Notes: generated by a model not told the origin, from the sequence alone. Shown: positions 25,534 through 34,483, numbered from the stretch's first letter. The stretch is 64,000 bases of DNA from Parvibaculum sp040216885 (GCA_040216885.1 JAVJOG010000017.1:62001-126000); one strand, 5' to 3'. A program made the numbers and translations.

Positions 25534-25564
25534 AAAGAGCCGCCGGGCGACCGGCGGCTCTTTT
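25534..25564. terminator. Bidirectional terminator
   Basis: The stem AGAGCCGCCGG / CCGGCGGCTCT with a four-base loop has T-runs on both sides. It can end the MMPL transcript (+) and the P450 remnant transcript (-). Confidence 0.85.
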
Positions 25565-25582
25565 GTTTGGAAGTATCCGGCG

Positions 25583-25921
25583 TCAGCGTTCCGGTGTATA
25601 GCGGACCGGCATTTCTGTCTCGGCTCGCGGCTCGCCGAGCTGCATCGGCATATCGGGCTTCGTGTAGCGCGTCACGTCGAAGCGGTAGGGGTCGTCGAAC
25701 GCGTCCTCGTCGCGATTGGCCGACGCATACCGCATCACCACCTTGTCGCCCTTCCTGATCCCCCAGAAACCGGCCGCATCCGCTTCCGGGTTCCAGTACA
25801 CGGGCTCTTGCGCCCGCAACTTGCGGAAAACCGCGTGATGGTCGTCGCGCATGTAAAGGTCGGGGTCTTTCAGATCCGGCTTGCCGCCGAGATCGATCGC
25901 CTGCGCCTGCGGCCTGAGCAT
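25583..25921 (-). pseudogene. Cytochrome P450 remnant with two in-frame internal deletions
   Basis: The 112-residue open frame joins three P450 pieces. The N-terminal part (DPDLYMRDDHHAVFRKL, then PVYWNPE) matches P450 N-termini. The middle part (RKGDKVVMRYASANRDEDAF, then DPYRFDVTR) is the segment before the haem loop. The last residues (MPVRYTPER) are a typical P450 C-terminus. About 270 residues of the core and the whole haem-Cys region are missing, so no P450 activity is possible. The start keeps a good GAGGAG site and the frame is open, so a short protein could still be made. Confidence 0.8.
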
Positions 25922-25984
25922 GGGTTTCGCTCCTCTTGTTCTTTTGAGGAAAAGCTTAGGCCCCTTTGGCGCGGCCGCTCAAGC

Positions 25985-26626
25985 TCAGGCGACGGGAAAG
26001 CCGACAGCGGCCTCCAGCTCCTTCAGCGCCTGTTCGGGCGTCACGACCTTGATCGTCGTCATGCCGAGCATTTTGGCCGGCTTCAGGTTGATGCCGAGAT
26101 CGTCGAGATAGACGCTTGCCGCGGCGGAAACGCCGAGCGCCTCGCAGGCCATCTCGTAGATGCGCGGATCGGGCTTGCGGATGCCGACCTTCGAACTCTC
26201 GATCACATGGTCGAACAGCGACATGACCTCTTGCACGGCGGCGGCCTTGCCGGCGCTGCGCGCCATGCCGGCGCCTTCGCCCGCCGAGACATTGTTGGTG
26301 ATGCAGCCGACTTTCGCCCGCGCCTTGCAGCGTTTCAGCGCCTCGACCATTTCAGGCTGGATGTCGCCCGACAGAAGTTCGATGATGTCGCGGCCGGGAA
26401 CGCGCATGCCGCGTGCCTCCGATTCCTCGGCAAAGAGCCGGTCGAAATCGGCCAGCGTGCATTCGCTGCGCTCGAACAGCGCCCAGGCATTGCTGTCGGG
26501 ATTGGTGGCGTTGATGCCGCGAATGAAATCCTTCGGAAGCCCGCGCTCGCGCTCGTAGCGCGCGAAAGCCTCGAACGGGCTCGTGGTCAGCACGCCCCCG
26601 AAATCCCAGATCACCGCCTCGACCAT
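25985..26626 (-). CDS. HAD-IA family hydrolase
   Basis: This 213-residue haloacid-dehalogenase-like hydrolase has motif I VIWDFGGVLTTSP, where the nucleophile Asp is present but the usual second Asp is replaced by Gly. Motif II is CITNN, motif III is KVGIRKPDPRIYE and motif IV is VYLDDLGINL. The FGGVLTTSPF signature matches the N-terminal phosphatase-like domain of epoxide hydrolases. Loss of the second motif-I Asp favours a dehalogenase-type or reduced phosphatase activity; the substrate is unknown. Confidence 0.87.
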   Translation of the reverse strand: MVEAVIWDFGGVLTTSPFEAFARYERERGLPKDFIRGINATNPDSNAWALFERSECTLADFDRLFAEESEARGMRVPGRDIIELLSGDIQPEMVEALKRCKARAKVGCITNNVSAGEGAGMARSAGKAAAVQEVMSLFDHVIESSKVGIRKPDPRIYEMACEALGVSAAASVYLDDLGINLKPAKMLGMTTIKVVTPEQALKELEAAVGFPVA

Positions 26627-26692
26627 CTCGTCCTCGCCTTTTGAAATTGCGTTTGGCGGGAACCTACAGGGGCCGGGCGGGAACGGAAAGCC

Positions 26693-27601
26693 TCAGCGCG
26701 GACGGACGAGGCAGTCCTGACCGGCGGCCTTGAGCTTGCCGCAGGCCGCGGTCGCCGCCGCCTTGCTGTCGAAGCCGGCGGCGCGGACGCGGTAGAAGAC
26801 GCCGCGCTCGCCGAGATCGGCGCGCTCCACATCGAGCGCGTGGCCGCCGAGAATGGCGCTGTGCTTGTCCTGCAAGGTCTTGTAGGCCGGCCCTGCGGCC
26901 GCTTCCTCGCGCACCGCTGCCAACTGCACGACAAAAGCGCCGCCGCTGGCGGGTGCCGCCGCGGGTGCGGCGGGCGCGGGCGTTGCGGGCGCCGGGGCCG
27001 GCACGAGCGCTTCGGGCGCGCCTTCGGCCTCGGCGGTTTCAACCTCCGGCGCCACAGCTTCGGGTACGGCGGCTTCCGTTTCGGCCTCGGCCGCCGGCGG
27101 CGCAATTTCGGGCGCAGCGGCGACTTCAGGCTCGGGCGCAGGTTCGGGCTCTGGCGCGGCCGCCTGCGCCGTTTCAGACGGCGTCGGCTCTGACTGCGTT
27201 GCGGCGGGCGGGGTAATGATTTCGGATGAAAGCGGCGCCACATCGCCGCCGTCGTTGAGCGACATCGCGACGATGACGCCGCCAAGCAGCGCGATCCCGA
27301 TAAAGGCGCCGGCAATCAGCCGCGTCCGGCCGCCGGTCTCGTAATCTTCCGGCGTGTAGATGATTTCGGGCTCCGGCGGGCGGGGCCGCTCCTCCTCGTC
27401 CATTCCGTGCATCTCCGGCCTCTCCGTGACGGGGCTGGCATATAGCCCCTGGGACGGGCCCTCCGAACGGCCGATACCGCTGAAGTCCGGCTGTCGGCCG
27501 CCGGTGAGCGTCACGCGCGATGCCGGGTCGGCCGAGGAAGGCTCCGCCTCACCCTTGCGCGCAAGCAGGTCGCTCGTCAATGAGGCAGGTTTCTTCGACA
27601 T
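26693..27601 (-). CDS. SPOR-domain membrane protein
   Basis: This 302-residue protein has a cytoplasmic tail, one membrane helix (LIAGAFIGIALLGGVIVAM), a long Ala/Pro/Glu-rich periplasmic linker and a C-terminal SPOR domain (GGAFVVQLAAVREEAAAGPA, then VFYRVRAAGF and LVRPR). SPOR domains bind denuded septal peptidoglycan, so a division-site role is likely. Its ATG shares one base with the stop of the ParA-like gene (TGATG), indicating translational coupling. Confidence 0.86.
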   Translation of the reverse strand: MSKKPASLTSDLLARKGEAEPSSADPASRVTLTGGRQPDFSGIGRSEGPSQGLYASPVTERPEMHGMDEEERPRPPEPEIIYTPEDYETGGRTRLIAGAFIGIALLGGVIVAMSLNDGGDVAPLSSEIITPPAATQSEPTPSETAQAAAPEPEPAPEPEVAAAPEIAPPAAEAETEAAVPEAVAPEVETAEAEGAPEALVPAPAPATPAPAAPAAAPASGGAFVVQLAAVREEAAAGPAYKTLQDKHSAILGGHALDVERADLGERGVFYRVRAAGFDSKAAATAACGKLKAAGQDCLVRPR

Positions 27602-28296
27602 CAGGCGGCGCCTCTGAGGCTGCGTTCGGTGGTGTTGCCGGTCAGAAAGGCGGCGGTGGCAAGCGGCGCGGTTTCGCGGCCTTTCAGCCGGTCGTCGAGG
27701 AAGCGCCAGAGTTCGGCGACCTCTTCGGGCGATTTGGTCTGCGAGGCGATTTCCATGACCGTGCGGCCGTCGATCATGCTGGAGGCGAAATCGATGCGCT
27801 GATGCAGGATCGAGGGGGCGACGGGGCCGTGATGGGAAAGCGCGATGACGGCCTCGGTGGTGATGCGGGCCCGCGGGCTGGCGCCATTGACCGCGAAAAC
27901 CAGCGGTTTGCCGACTTCCTCGCACAGCCGCACGGTGGCCCCGGCGGCGCGCAGGTCGTGCGGGCTCGGGCGCGTCGGGATGACGACGAGGTCGGCAAGC
28001 CCGATCACATGGCCGATGGTCGCGGTGATGGCGGGCGGCGTGTCGACGATGACGAGGCGCACGCCGCCATCCTTCAGCGCTGCCAAGTCCGCTTCGAGCC
28101 CGGCGCTGGAGGCGCGGGCGAAAAAGGGCCGTTCGGCCTCGCGCGCATTCCACCATTGCGACAGGCTGCCCTGCGGGTCGGTGTCGATCAGCGCGACGGG
28201 CCCCGCGCCCTGGCGTTCGGCTTCGACCGCGATATGGCCGGCAAGTGTCGTCTTGCCGGAGCCGCCTTTCTGCGAGGCAAATGCGATGACGTGCAT
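27601..28296 (-). CDS. ParA/MinD-family ATPase
   Basis: This 231-residue deviant-Walker ATPase has motif A FASQKGGSGKTTLA, with the signature Lys before GGxGKT, and motif B VIVDTPP. DTDPQGSLSQWWNAR follows the first motif. It is short and has no N-terminal DNA-binding domain and no ParB partner, so it is an orphan ParA that may position a cargo rather than a plasmid. The coupled SPOR gene suggests a cell-envelope or division role. The 242 bases upstream hold its promoter and no gene. Confidence 0.88.
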   Translation of the reverse strand: MHVIAFASQKGGSGKTTLAGHIAVEAERQGAGPVALIDTDPQGSLSQWWNAREAERPFFARASSAGLEADLAALKDGGVRLVIVDTPPAITATIGHVIGLADLVVIPTRPSPHDLRAAGATVRLCEEVGKPLVFAVNGASPRARITTEAVIALSHHGPVAPSILHQRIDFASSMIDGRTVMEIASQTKSPEEVAELWRFLDDRLKGRETAPLATAAFLTGNTTERSLRGAA

Positions 28297-28538
28297 GGCT
28301 TTCGTATTCCCGGTGCCCGACCGCGCCGGTGAAGGGCGCGGTTTTGAAGAACATAACGCTTCCGCCGCAGTCCCTTGCGCTCGCGCGCTGGAACCCACCG
28401 TCACGGTTGTGAACGAATATCGAAAAGGCCGAATCAGCCCCCGGACGAGAGTACCGGTTGACCCATTTCGGCTCAATATATTGAAGTGAAAAAGCGGGTT
28501 CACGCTAGAAAATGTGGTTATGCCGCCACAGCGCGCCC

Positions 28539-29855
28539 TCAGGCGGCGGCGATTTCTGCCGTGATCTTGAGCATCGCCGCCGTCAGCCGGCCGAGATCGC
28601 CGGGTTCGATCGTCAGCGGCGGCGTCGTGTAGACGATATTGCCGAAGGGGCGGATGAAAACGCCCTCCTCGATGAGGCGCCGCTTGATCGTGTTGAGGTC
28701 GCCCATCCGCTGAAGCTCGATGACACCGATGGCGCCTTTGACGCGGACGTCGCGCACGCCGGGGATGGCGCGGGCGGGCGCAAGCTCGCGGGTGAGCTGA
28801 TCGGCGATGGCCGCGACCTGCGCGAGGCGCGGTTCGCTTTCGAAGAGATCGAGCGAGGCATTGGCCGCCGCGCAGGCAAGCGCGTTGCCGGTATAGGTCG
28901 GGCCGTGCATCAGCGCGCGACCGCCATCTTCGCCCAGGAACGCCTCGAAGACCGGCGCGCGGGCGACGGTCGCCGCCAGCGCCATGGTGCCGCCGGTGAG
29001 CGCCTTCGACAGCGTCACGATGTCGGGCACGATACCGGCCGCCTCGCAGGCGAACATCGTGCCGGTGCGCGCAAAACCGGTGAAGATCTCGTCGAGGATC
29101 AGCAGCAGCCCGTGCCTGTCGCACAATGCGCGCAGGCGGCCGAGCGTCGCCGCGTCGTGAAAGCGCATCCCGCCCGCGCCCTGCACCAAAGGTTCGGTGA
29201 CGACGGCGGCGATCTGGTGCGCGTGTGCCGCGAGGAAGGCATCGAGCGCAGCGGTCTTTTCCTCGTCCGTCGGCAATTCGCAGATCAACTGCTCGGCGAT
29301 GGCGCCCTTGAAGAGCGTGTGCATGCCCTCGTCCGGATCGCAGACCGACATGGTGGCCAGCGTGTCGCCGTGATAGCCGCCCTTGAAGGCCACAAACCGC
29401 GTGCGGCCCTTTTTTCCGTTGTTGATCCAGTACTGCACCGCCATCTTCATCGCGATCTCGACCGAGACCGAGCCCGACTCCGAAAAGAACACATGGCCGA
29501 GATCGCCCGGCAGCAGCCTGGAAAGCCGCGTCGCCAGCCGGCAGGCCTGCTCATGCGCCAGTCCGCCCAGCATCACATGCGGCATCTTATCAAGCTGCGC
29601 GGTGACGGCTTCGCGAATGTGGGGATGATTGTAGCCATGCGCCGCCGTCCACCAGGACGAGGTGCCGTCGATCAGCTCGCGCCCGTCCGCCAGCGTGAGG
29701 CGCACACCGTCGGTCTTGACGACCGGCAGCGCCATCGGCGTCGTCTGCATCTGCGTATAGGGCAGCCACAAATGCGGCGCGCCCTCCGCGAGCCATGCGG
29801 GCGGATCGTTGATGAGCGGGTTGGTGGGCGGGACGGACAAGGCTCTGGCCGTCAC
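28539..29855 (-). CDS. bioA: Adenosylmethionine-8-amino-7-oxononanoate transaminase
   Basis: BioA transfers an amino group from S-adenosylmethionine to 7-keto-8-aminopelargonate in biotin synthesis. This class III PLP aminotransferase has 438 residues. The substrate-site WLPYTQM and DGTSSWWTAAHGYNHP are BioA-specific. The PLP region has FVAFKGGYHGDT, LLILDEIFTGFARTG, and the Schiff-base Lys in TLSKALTGG. The start is GTG 29855 and shares GTGA with the bioB stop, so the two are translationally coupled. Confidence 0.96.
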   Translation of the reverse strand: MTARALSVPPTNPLINDPPAWLAEGAPHLWLPYTQMQTTPMALPVVKTDGVRLTLADGRELIDGTSSWWTAAHGYNHPHIREAVTAQLDKMPHVMLGGLAHEQACRLATRLSRLLPGDLGHVFFSESGSVSVEIAMKMAVQYWINNGKKGRTRFVAFKGGYHGDTLATMSVCDPDEGMHTLFKGAIAEQLICELPTDEEKTAALDAFLAAHAHQIAAVVTEPLVQGAGGMRFHDAATLGRLRALCDRHGLLLILDEIFTGFARTGTMFACEAAGIVPDIVTLSKALTGGTMALAATVARAPVFEAFLGEDGGRALMHGPTYTGNALACAAANASLDLFESEPRLAQVAAIADQLTRELAPARAIPGVRDVRVKGAIGVIELQRMGDLNTIKRRLIEEGVFIRPFGNIVYTTPPLTIEPGDLGRLTAAMLKITAEIAAA

Positions 29856-30889
29856 TTCTCCGACGGGCAGCTATGCGCCGGCATCGGCGAGATGCCGAGC
29901 TTGTCGAGCAGGCGCCGGTCCTTGTCCTCTTCCGGGTTTTTCGCGGTCAGCAGCTTGTCGCCGACAAAGATCGAATTGGCACCCGCCATGAAGCAGAGTG
30001 TCTGATGTTCTTCCGACATCAGTTCCCGGCCCGCCGCGAGGCGCACGACGGATTTCGGCATGGCGATGCGCGCCACAGCGATCATGCGCACGAAGTCGAT
30101 GGGGTCGACCTTCTCGCTGCGGCCGAGCGGTGTACCTTCCATCGGCATAAGCATGTTGATCGGCACGCTCTGCGGATGTTCCGGCAGGTTCGCCAGCGTG
30201 ATCAGCATGCCGATGCGGTCGTCCGCACTTTCGCCCATGCCGACAATGCCGCCCGAGCAGACATTGATGCCTGCATTGCGCACCCGCTCCAGCGTGTCGA
30301 GCCGGTCCTGATAGGTCCGTGTACTGATGACATTCGGGTAATATTCTTCCGACGTGTCGACATTGTGGTTGTAGTAGTCGAGGCCCGTCTGGGCGAGGCG
30401 GTGGACCTGCTGGCCGGAAAGCATGCCGAGCGTCATGCAGGTTTCCATGCCCAATTCCTTCACGCCCTCGATCATCGCGCAGACCATGTCCATGTCGCGG
30501 TCCTTGGGCTCGCGCCAGGCCGCGCCCATGCAATAGCGCGTTGCGCCCGCTTCCTTCGCCTTGCGCGCTTCGGCGAGCACCTTCTCGACTTCCATCAGCT
30601 TCGAGGCCTTGAGCCCCGTCTCGAACTTCGAACTCTGGGCGCAATAGCCGCAATCTTCCGGGCAGCCGCCGGTCTTGATCGACAGCAGCGTCGACATCTG
30701 CACTTCATTCGCCTTGAACCAGCGCCGGTGAACGAGCTGCGCCTCGAACAGGAGATCGTTGAAAGGCAGATCGAACAGCGCCTGCAGTTCCGCGCGCGTC
30801 CAGTCGTGGCGGGTCTCGTCCGGATTGGTGCGCCGGGCAATGCCGGGCTGCGCTGATTTCGGCTCTTCGATGCGGGTCTGGATGCTCAT
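29852..30889 (-). CDS. bioB: Biotin synthase
   Basis: BioB is the radical-SAM enzyme that inserts sulfur into dethiobiotin. The 4Fe-4S motif is TGGCPEDCGYCAQSS (CxxxCxxC). Downstream YNHNVDTSEEYYPNV, GGIVGMGE and the Arg-containing IAVARIAMPK segment, which binds the 2Fe-2S cluster, are all present. It has 345 residues, a usual length. It leads the bioB-bioA unit on the minus strand. No BioR-type box (TTATnnATAA) was seen in its 105-base upstream region. Confidence 0.97.
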   Translation of the reverse strand: MSIQTRIEEPKSAQPGIARRTNPDETRHDWTRAELQALFDLPFNDLLFEAQLVHRRWFKANEVQMSTLLSIKTGGCPEDCGYCAQSSKFETGLKASKLMEVEKVLAEARKAKEAGATRYCMGAAWREPKDRDMDMVCAMIEGVKELGMETCMTLGMLSGQQVHRLAQTGLDYYNHNVDTSEEYYPNVISTRTYQDRLDTLERVRNAGINVCSGGIVGMGESADDRIGMLITLANLPEHPQSVPINMLMPMEGTPLGRSEKVDPIDFVRMIAVARIAMPKSVVRLAAGRELMSEEHQTLCFMAGANSIFVGDKLLTAKNPEEDKDRRLLDKLGISPMPAHSCPSEK

Positions 30890-30994
30890 GGGCCGCGGTT
30901 CTCTTGCGATAACGACAAAAAGGCTACAATTCCGGCAGCATAAGCGGCCTGAGCCTCAATGCAAGATTCGGGAAGGGTGGGGGTGGCCGCCCGC

Positions 30995-31654
30995 TCAGTC
31001 TTCGCCCCAGCGCCTGAGCAGCGCCCCCTGGATCTTCAGGAGCCGGTCCGTCAGCGTCCGGTTTCCGGCCGCCTCCGCCTGACGTAGCGCCAGCGCGACA
31101 TCGAACAGTGTTTCGCGCGCTTCGGCGTCGCGGATGCGGCTCCGCACCCAGCCGGCGGCGGCGCGGCGTTCGCCCTTCGTCACCTCGGCGACCCGGTGCA
31201 GTGTCGTCGACGGATAAAGCACCAGCGCGCCGGCCTCGAGCTTGATCAGGCGCTCGCCCGCCGGCTCCTCGACCACGAGTTCGCCGCCCTCATAGCTCTC
31301 CGGCGGCGCGAGGAAAAGCGTGAAGGAAAGGTCGGTGCGCTGACCCTCGATAAAGGCATCGTCCACATGCAGGCCATAGCCCATGCCGGCCGTGTAGCGC
31401 GAAAGCAGCGTGCGGATGAGTTGCCCGGGCTGCGCCGCGGCACGGAAGACATCGTTCTTGAGCAGGCGTTTCTCGATCAGCACCGTCAGATCGGCGGCAA
31501 GCCCCGACGGTTTCGCCTGCTCGTTGTTCTTGACGGCGCGGGCGATGCGCCCGGCCGTGCGCGCGCCGCTCTCGAAGGCGTCGGTCTGCGCGAAAACGGT
31601 ATCGGCAAGCCGCAGGTCGGCCGCCGTCAGAATATTTGCGATCTGGATGAACAA
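30995..31654 (-). CDS. Fe(II)/2-oxoglutarate dioxygenase, PKHD-type (PiuC-like)
   Basis: This protein of about 219 residues belongs to the PKHD-type hydroxylase family, often encoded beside iron-uptake genes (PiuC). The metal site is GLHVDDAF (HxD) with the distal His in STTLHRVAEVTKG, and the 2-oxoglutarate Arg follows (RRAAAGWVRSRI). TTG 31654 is chosen because MFIQIANILT matches the family N-terminus and GGAAG lies upstream; a TTG at 31699 is possible. The divergent upstream region carries a Fur-like dyad. Its target is unknown. Confidence 0.85.
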   Translation of the reverse strand: MFIQIANILTAADLRLADTVFAQTDAFESGARTAGRIARAVKNNEQAKPSGLAADLTVLIEKRLLKNDVFRAAAQPGQLIRTLLSRYTAGMGYGLHVDDAFIEGQRTDLSFTLFLAPPESYEGGELVVEEPAGERLIKLEAGALVLYPSTTLHRVAEVTKGERRAAAGWVRSRIRDAEARETLFDVALALRQAEAAGNRTLTDRLLKIQGALLRRWGED

Positions 31655-31666
31655 GACGAGGCTTCC

Positions 31667-31692
31667 ATGCGAATGCAAGTCGTTTGCAAAAT
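31667..31692. promoter_or_regulatory. Fur-like box in divergent promoter
   Basis: The dyad TGCAAGTCGTTTGCA (31674-31688) with flanking ATGCGAA lies between the PKHD dioxygenase (-) and the exported Gly/Glu protein (+). It resembles alphaproteobacterial iron-regulator boxes and the site at 44126-44146. The link to iron is inference. Confidence 0.5.
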
Positions 31693-31740
31693 AGGACAAT
31701 CCACGCTAAAGGTCGAGGCCGCAAGCAACGAGGACGCGCC

Positions 31741-32589
31741 ATGAAATATCGCATGAAACTATGGACCGGCATCAGCACCGCCGCCCTCATCGCGGCCTCG
31801 AGCGCCGTTGCGGGAAAGGTGGGCGCCGCCGCCCATGACGGGCCCGATAATGGCGCCTTCCGGATCGCCGCGATGGGCGAGGGGGAAGGCGGAGAGGGCG
31901 GCGAAGGTGGAGAAGGTGGAGAAGGCGGCGTCGATCCGGCGGCCGCCGCGACGGACCCGGCGGTCTATCTCTCGGCGCTCGACATCGTCCGCGCGCATTA
32001 TCTGGCCGGCATCGCCATGCTCGACGTCGAGGACGGCAGGCGCGCCGCCGGCGAAATGTTCGCGCATCCGATTTCGGAAGTTTACATCGACCTCGAACCG
32101 GTCTTCGAAGCCCGCGGCGTCGCGCTCTTCATGGACGAGATGACGGGCGCGGTCGAGCTGGCGCTCGGCGACGCCCCGGCGGCAGAAGCCGGGGCGGCGG
32201 CGGCGAAAGTGCTGGCGGCGCTCGACGCGGCGGCCGAAAAGGCTCCACCGGGCGATCGCAGCCCCTTGCAGATCGAGGCCGCGCTGACCGCCGGCATGTT
32301 CGACCGGGCGGCGAAACAATACGATGCCGCAACCTCGGCGGGCGGCACGGACGAAGCCTGGCTCGACGGCTATGGATTCTGGAAAGTCGCCGAAACCCGC
32401 GCCGCCGCGCTGCTGGCCGCGCTCGATGCACGCGACGACACGGGCGCGCTGCCGCAGGAATTGCGCGAGGCGCGCGAGGTTTTCGGCCTCGCCTACAAGG
32501 GCCCGACGCTGCCGGCGGAAGCCGAAATTCCGGCCTCCACGCTGCTCGCCGCCAGTTCGCGCATCCGGTTGAAGACGAGCCGGCTCTAG
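31741..32589 (+). CDS. Exported hypothetical protein with Gly-Glu repeat
   Basis: This 282-residue protein has a signal peptide (WTGISTAALIAASSAVAGKV) followed by a tract of GEGG repeats near residues 46-60. The rest is helical and Ala-rich, with a recognisable start LSALDIVRAHYLAGIAMLD and several acidic/His residues that could bind metal. I do not recognise the family. It is divergent from the iron-linked PKHD dioxygenase and shares its promoter region, so an iron-related periplasmic role is possible. The repeat is encoded by near-identical 9-base units. Confidence 0.75.
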   Translation: MKYRMKLWTGISTAALIAASSAVAGKVGAAAHDGPDNGAFRIAAMGEGEGGEGGEGGEGGEGGVDPAAAATDPAVYLSALDIVRAHYLAGIAMLDVEDGRRAAGEMFAHPISEVYIDLEPVFEARGVALFMDEMTGAVELALGDAPAAEAGAAAAKVLAALDAAAEKAPPGDRSPLQIEAALTAGMFDRAAKQYDAATSAGGTDEAWLDGYGFWKVAETRAAALLAALDARDDTGALPQELREAREVFGLAYKGPTLPAEAEIPASTLLAASSRIRLKTSRL

Positions 32590-32658
32590 CCAGGGATCAC
32601 AAAGCACTTGCGCGGGGCCGCCGCCGCGGCCCATACCTCCCCGGCAAAGGAGAGTGTC

Positions 32659-33831
32659 ATGGCGGCTTCACTGGACGATTTCGCGGGCGGCAAGCTGGCG
32701 GCGCTGGAGGCGCGGGCGCTACGCCGCCGCCTTGTCGAGACCGACCGGCGCGAAGGCGCAACCGCGACGCGGGGCGGACGCGAACTGATTTCCTTCTGCT
32801 GCAACGACTATCTCAATCTCTCGCAACATCCGGTTGTGAAGCGCGCCGCGATCGAAGCGACCGAAAAATACGGCGCCGGCGCCGGCGCCTCGCGCCTCGT
32901 CTCGGGCAATCATCCGCTTTTCGCCGAACTCGAACGCCGTCTCGCCGCCTGGAAGGAAGCGGAGGATTGCGTCGTCTTCGGCTCGGGCTACATGGCCAAT
33001 CTCGGCATCGTGCCGGCGCTTGTGGGCGCGGGCGATCTGATCCTTGCCGACGAACTCAGCCATGCCTGCCTGATGTCGGGTGCGAAGCTTTCGGGCGCCG
33101 AATTCGCGATCTTCCGCCACAACGACCTGCCGCATCTCGAAGCCCTGCTCGCCGCGCGTCGCGGAACCGCGAACCGCTGCCTGATCCTGACCGACGGCAT
33201 TTTCAGCATGGATGGCGACGCCGCGCCGGTCGAAGCGCTGGCAGCACGCGCCGCGCAACATGACGCATGGCTGATGACGGATGATGCACACGGGATCGGT
33301 GTCGTCGGCCGCGAGGGGCGCGGGTCGAGTTTCATGGGCGCGGAAAAGGCGGCGGTGCCATTGCAGATGGGCACGCTGTCGAAGGCCGTCGGTTCCTATG
33401 GCGGCTATCTCTGTGCGAGCCGCGCCGTCTGCGACCTGATCCGCACCCGCGCCCGCACGCTGATCTATTCGACAGGCCTGCCGCCGGCCTCCGCCGCTGC
33501 CGCCATCGCCGCCCTCGATTTCATTCGCGACAATCCGGAATATTGCCGGCGTCCGGTCGAGAAGGCGAAGGCCTTCACCCGTGCGCTTGGCCTTGCCGAA
33601 CCCGAAAGCCCCATCGTGCCGCTGATCCTTGGCGACGCGGGAGCAACGCTCGCGGCGTCGGCCATGCTCGAGACCGAAGGTTTTCTGGTCACCGGCATCC
33701 GGCCGCCGACCGTGCCCGCCGGCACCGCGCGGTTGCGTTTCACTTTTACGGCCGAACACAAGGACGAGGACATCGCTCGTCTGATCGCTCTCGTCCGTGA
33801 ACGGATCATGTCGCGCCGGGCCGCCGAGTGA
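32659..33831 (+). CDS. bioF: 8-amino-7-oxononanoate synthase
   Basis: BioF condenses pimeloyl-ACP (or CoA) with alanine, a PLP-dependent step in biotin synthesis. It has 390 residues. Family motifs are CCNDYLNLSQHP, GAGASRLVSGNHPLFAELE, the PLP-stacking FGSGYMANLG, TDDAHGIGVVG and the Schiff-base Lys in GTLSKAVGSYGGY. ATG 32659 follows AAGGAGA. bioD starts one base after its stop codon. Confidence 0.96.
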   Translation: MAASLDDFAGGKLAALEARALRRRLVETDRREGATATRGGRELISFCCNDYLNLSQHPVVKRAAIEATEKYGAGAGASRLVSGNHPLFAELERRLAAWKEAEDCVVFGSGYMANLGIVPALVGAGDLILADELSHACLMSGAKLSGAEFAIFRHNDLPHLEALLAARRGTANRCLILTDGIFSMDGDAAPVEALAARAAQHDAWLMTDDAHGIGVVGREGRGSSFMGAEKAAVPLQMGTLSKAVGSYGGYLCASRAVCDLIRTRARTLIYSTGLPPASAAAAIAALDFIRDNPEYCRRPVEKAKAFTRALGLAEPESPIVPLILGDAGATLAASAMLETEGFLVTGIRPPTVPAGTARLRFTFTAEHKDEDIARLIALVRERIMSRRAAE

Positions 33832-33832
33832 C

Positions 33833-34480
33833 ATGACCGCGATCTTCGTCACCTCCTCCGGCACCGAAATCGGCAAGACCTACGTCTCGGCCATGCTGAC
33901 ACGCGAATTGCAGACGCGCGCCATCAAGCCGCTGGTCAGCGGTTTCGACGAAACGACCTTCCCCGAAAGCGATCCGGCGATGCTGCTGGCCGCGATGGGT
34001 GAAGAGGTTGTGTTTGAAAATGCAGGCCGCGTCTCGCGCTGGCGTTTCAAGGCGGCGCTTTCGCCCGACATGGCGGCGAAACGCGAAGGCAGGACGATCG
34101 ATTTCGACGCCCTGGTTGCGGAATGCGTGGACGCCGCGGCAAAGCACGACCCGCTGGTGATCGAAGGCGTCGGCGGGCTGATGGTGCCGCTCGACGCGGC
34201 CCACACGGTTCTCGACTGGATGAAGGCGCTTGACGCCCGCGTGCGTCTTGCGCCGCTTCTCGTGGTCGGCGCCTATCTCGGAACGATCAGCCACACGCTG
34301 ACGACGCTCGCCGTGATGCGCGCGGAAAATCTCCTGCCCCGCGCCATTGTCGTCAGCGAAGCGGCGCCGGGCCCGGTGCCGGTCGAGGAAACGGCGGAGA
34401 CGATTGCACGTTTTTCGGGCGGCGTGCCGGTGCGCGTCCTGCCGCGCGGCGCGACTGTGCCGCTCGCCGGCCTGTTCTGA
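33833..34480 (+). CDS. bioD: Dethiobiotin synthetase
   Basis: BioD closes the ureido ring of dethiobiotin with ATP and CO2. It has 215 residues. The P-loop is SSGTEIGKTYVS (GTxxGKT), the substrate Lys lies in IKPLVSGFDE, and VIEGVGGLMVPLD is the conserved Mg/ATP segment. It overlaps closely with bioF as one unit. No bioC, bioH or pimelate gene is nearby, so precursor supply is encoded elsewhere. Confidence 0.94.
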   Translation: MTAIFVTSSGTEIGKTYVSAMLTRELQTRAIKPLVSGFDETTFPESDPAMLLAAMGEEVVFENAGRVSRWRFKAALSPDMAAKREGRTIDFDALVAECVDAAAKHDPLVIEGVGGLMVPLDAAHTVLDWMKALDARVRLAPLLVVGAYLGTISHTLTTLAVMRAENLLPRAIVVSEAAPGPVPVEETAETIARFSGGVPVRVLPRGATVPLAGLF

Positions 34481-34483
34481 ACG

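Noticed and set aside
31877..31935. Repeat tract as a CRISPR-like or iteron array
   Set aside because: The 9-base units are in frame within a coding region and encode GEG repeats with no spacers.
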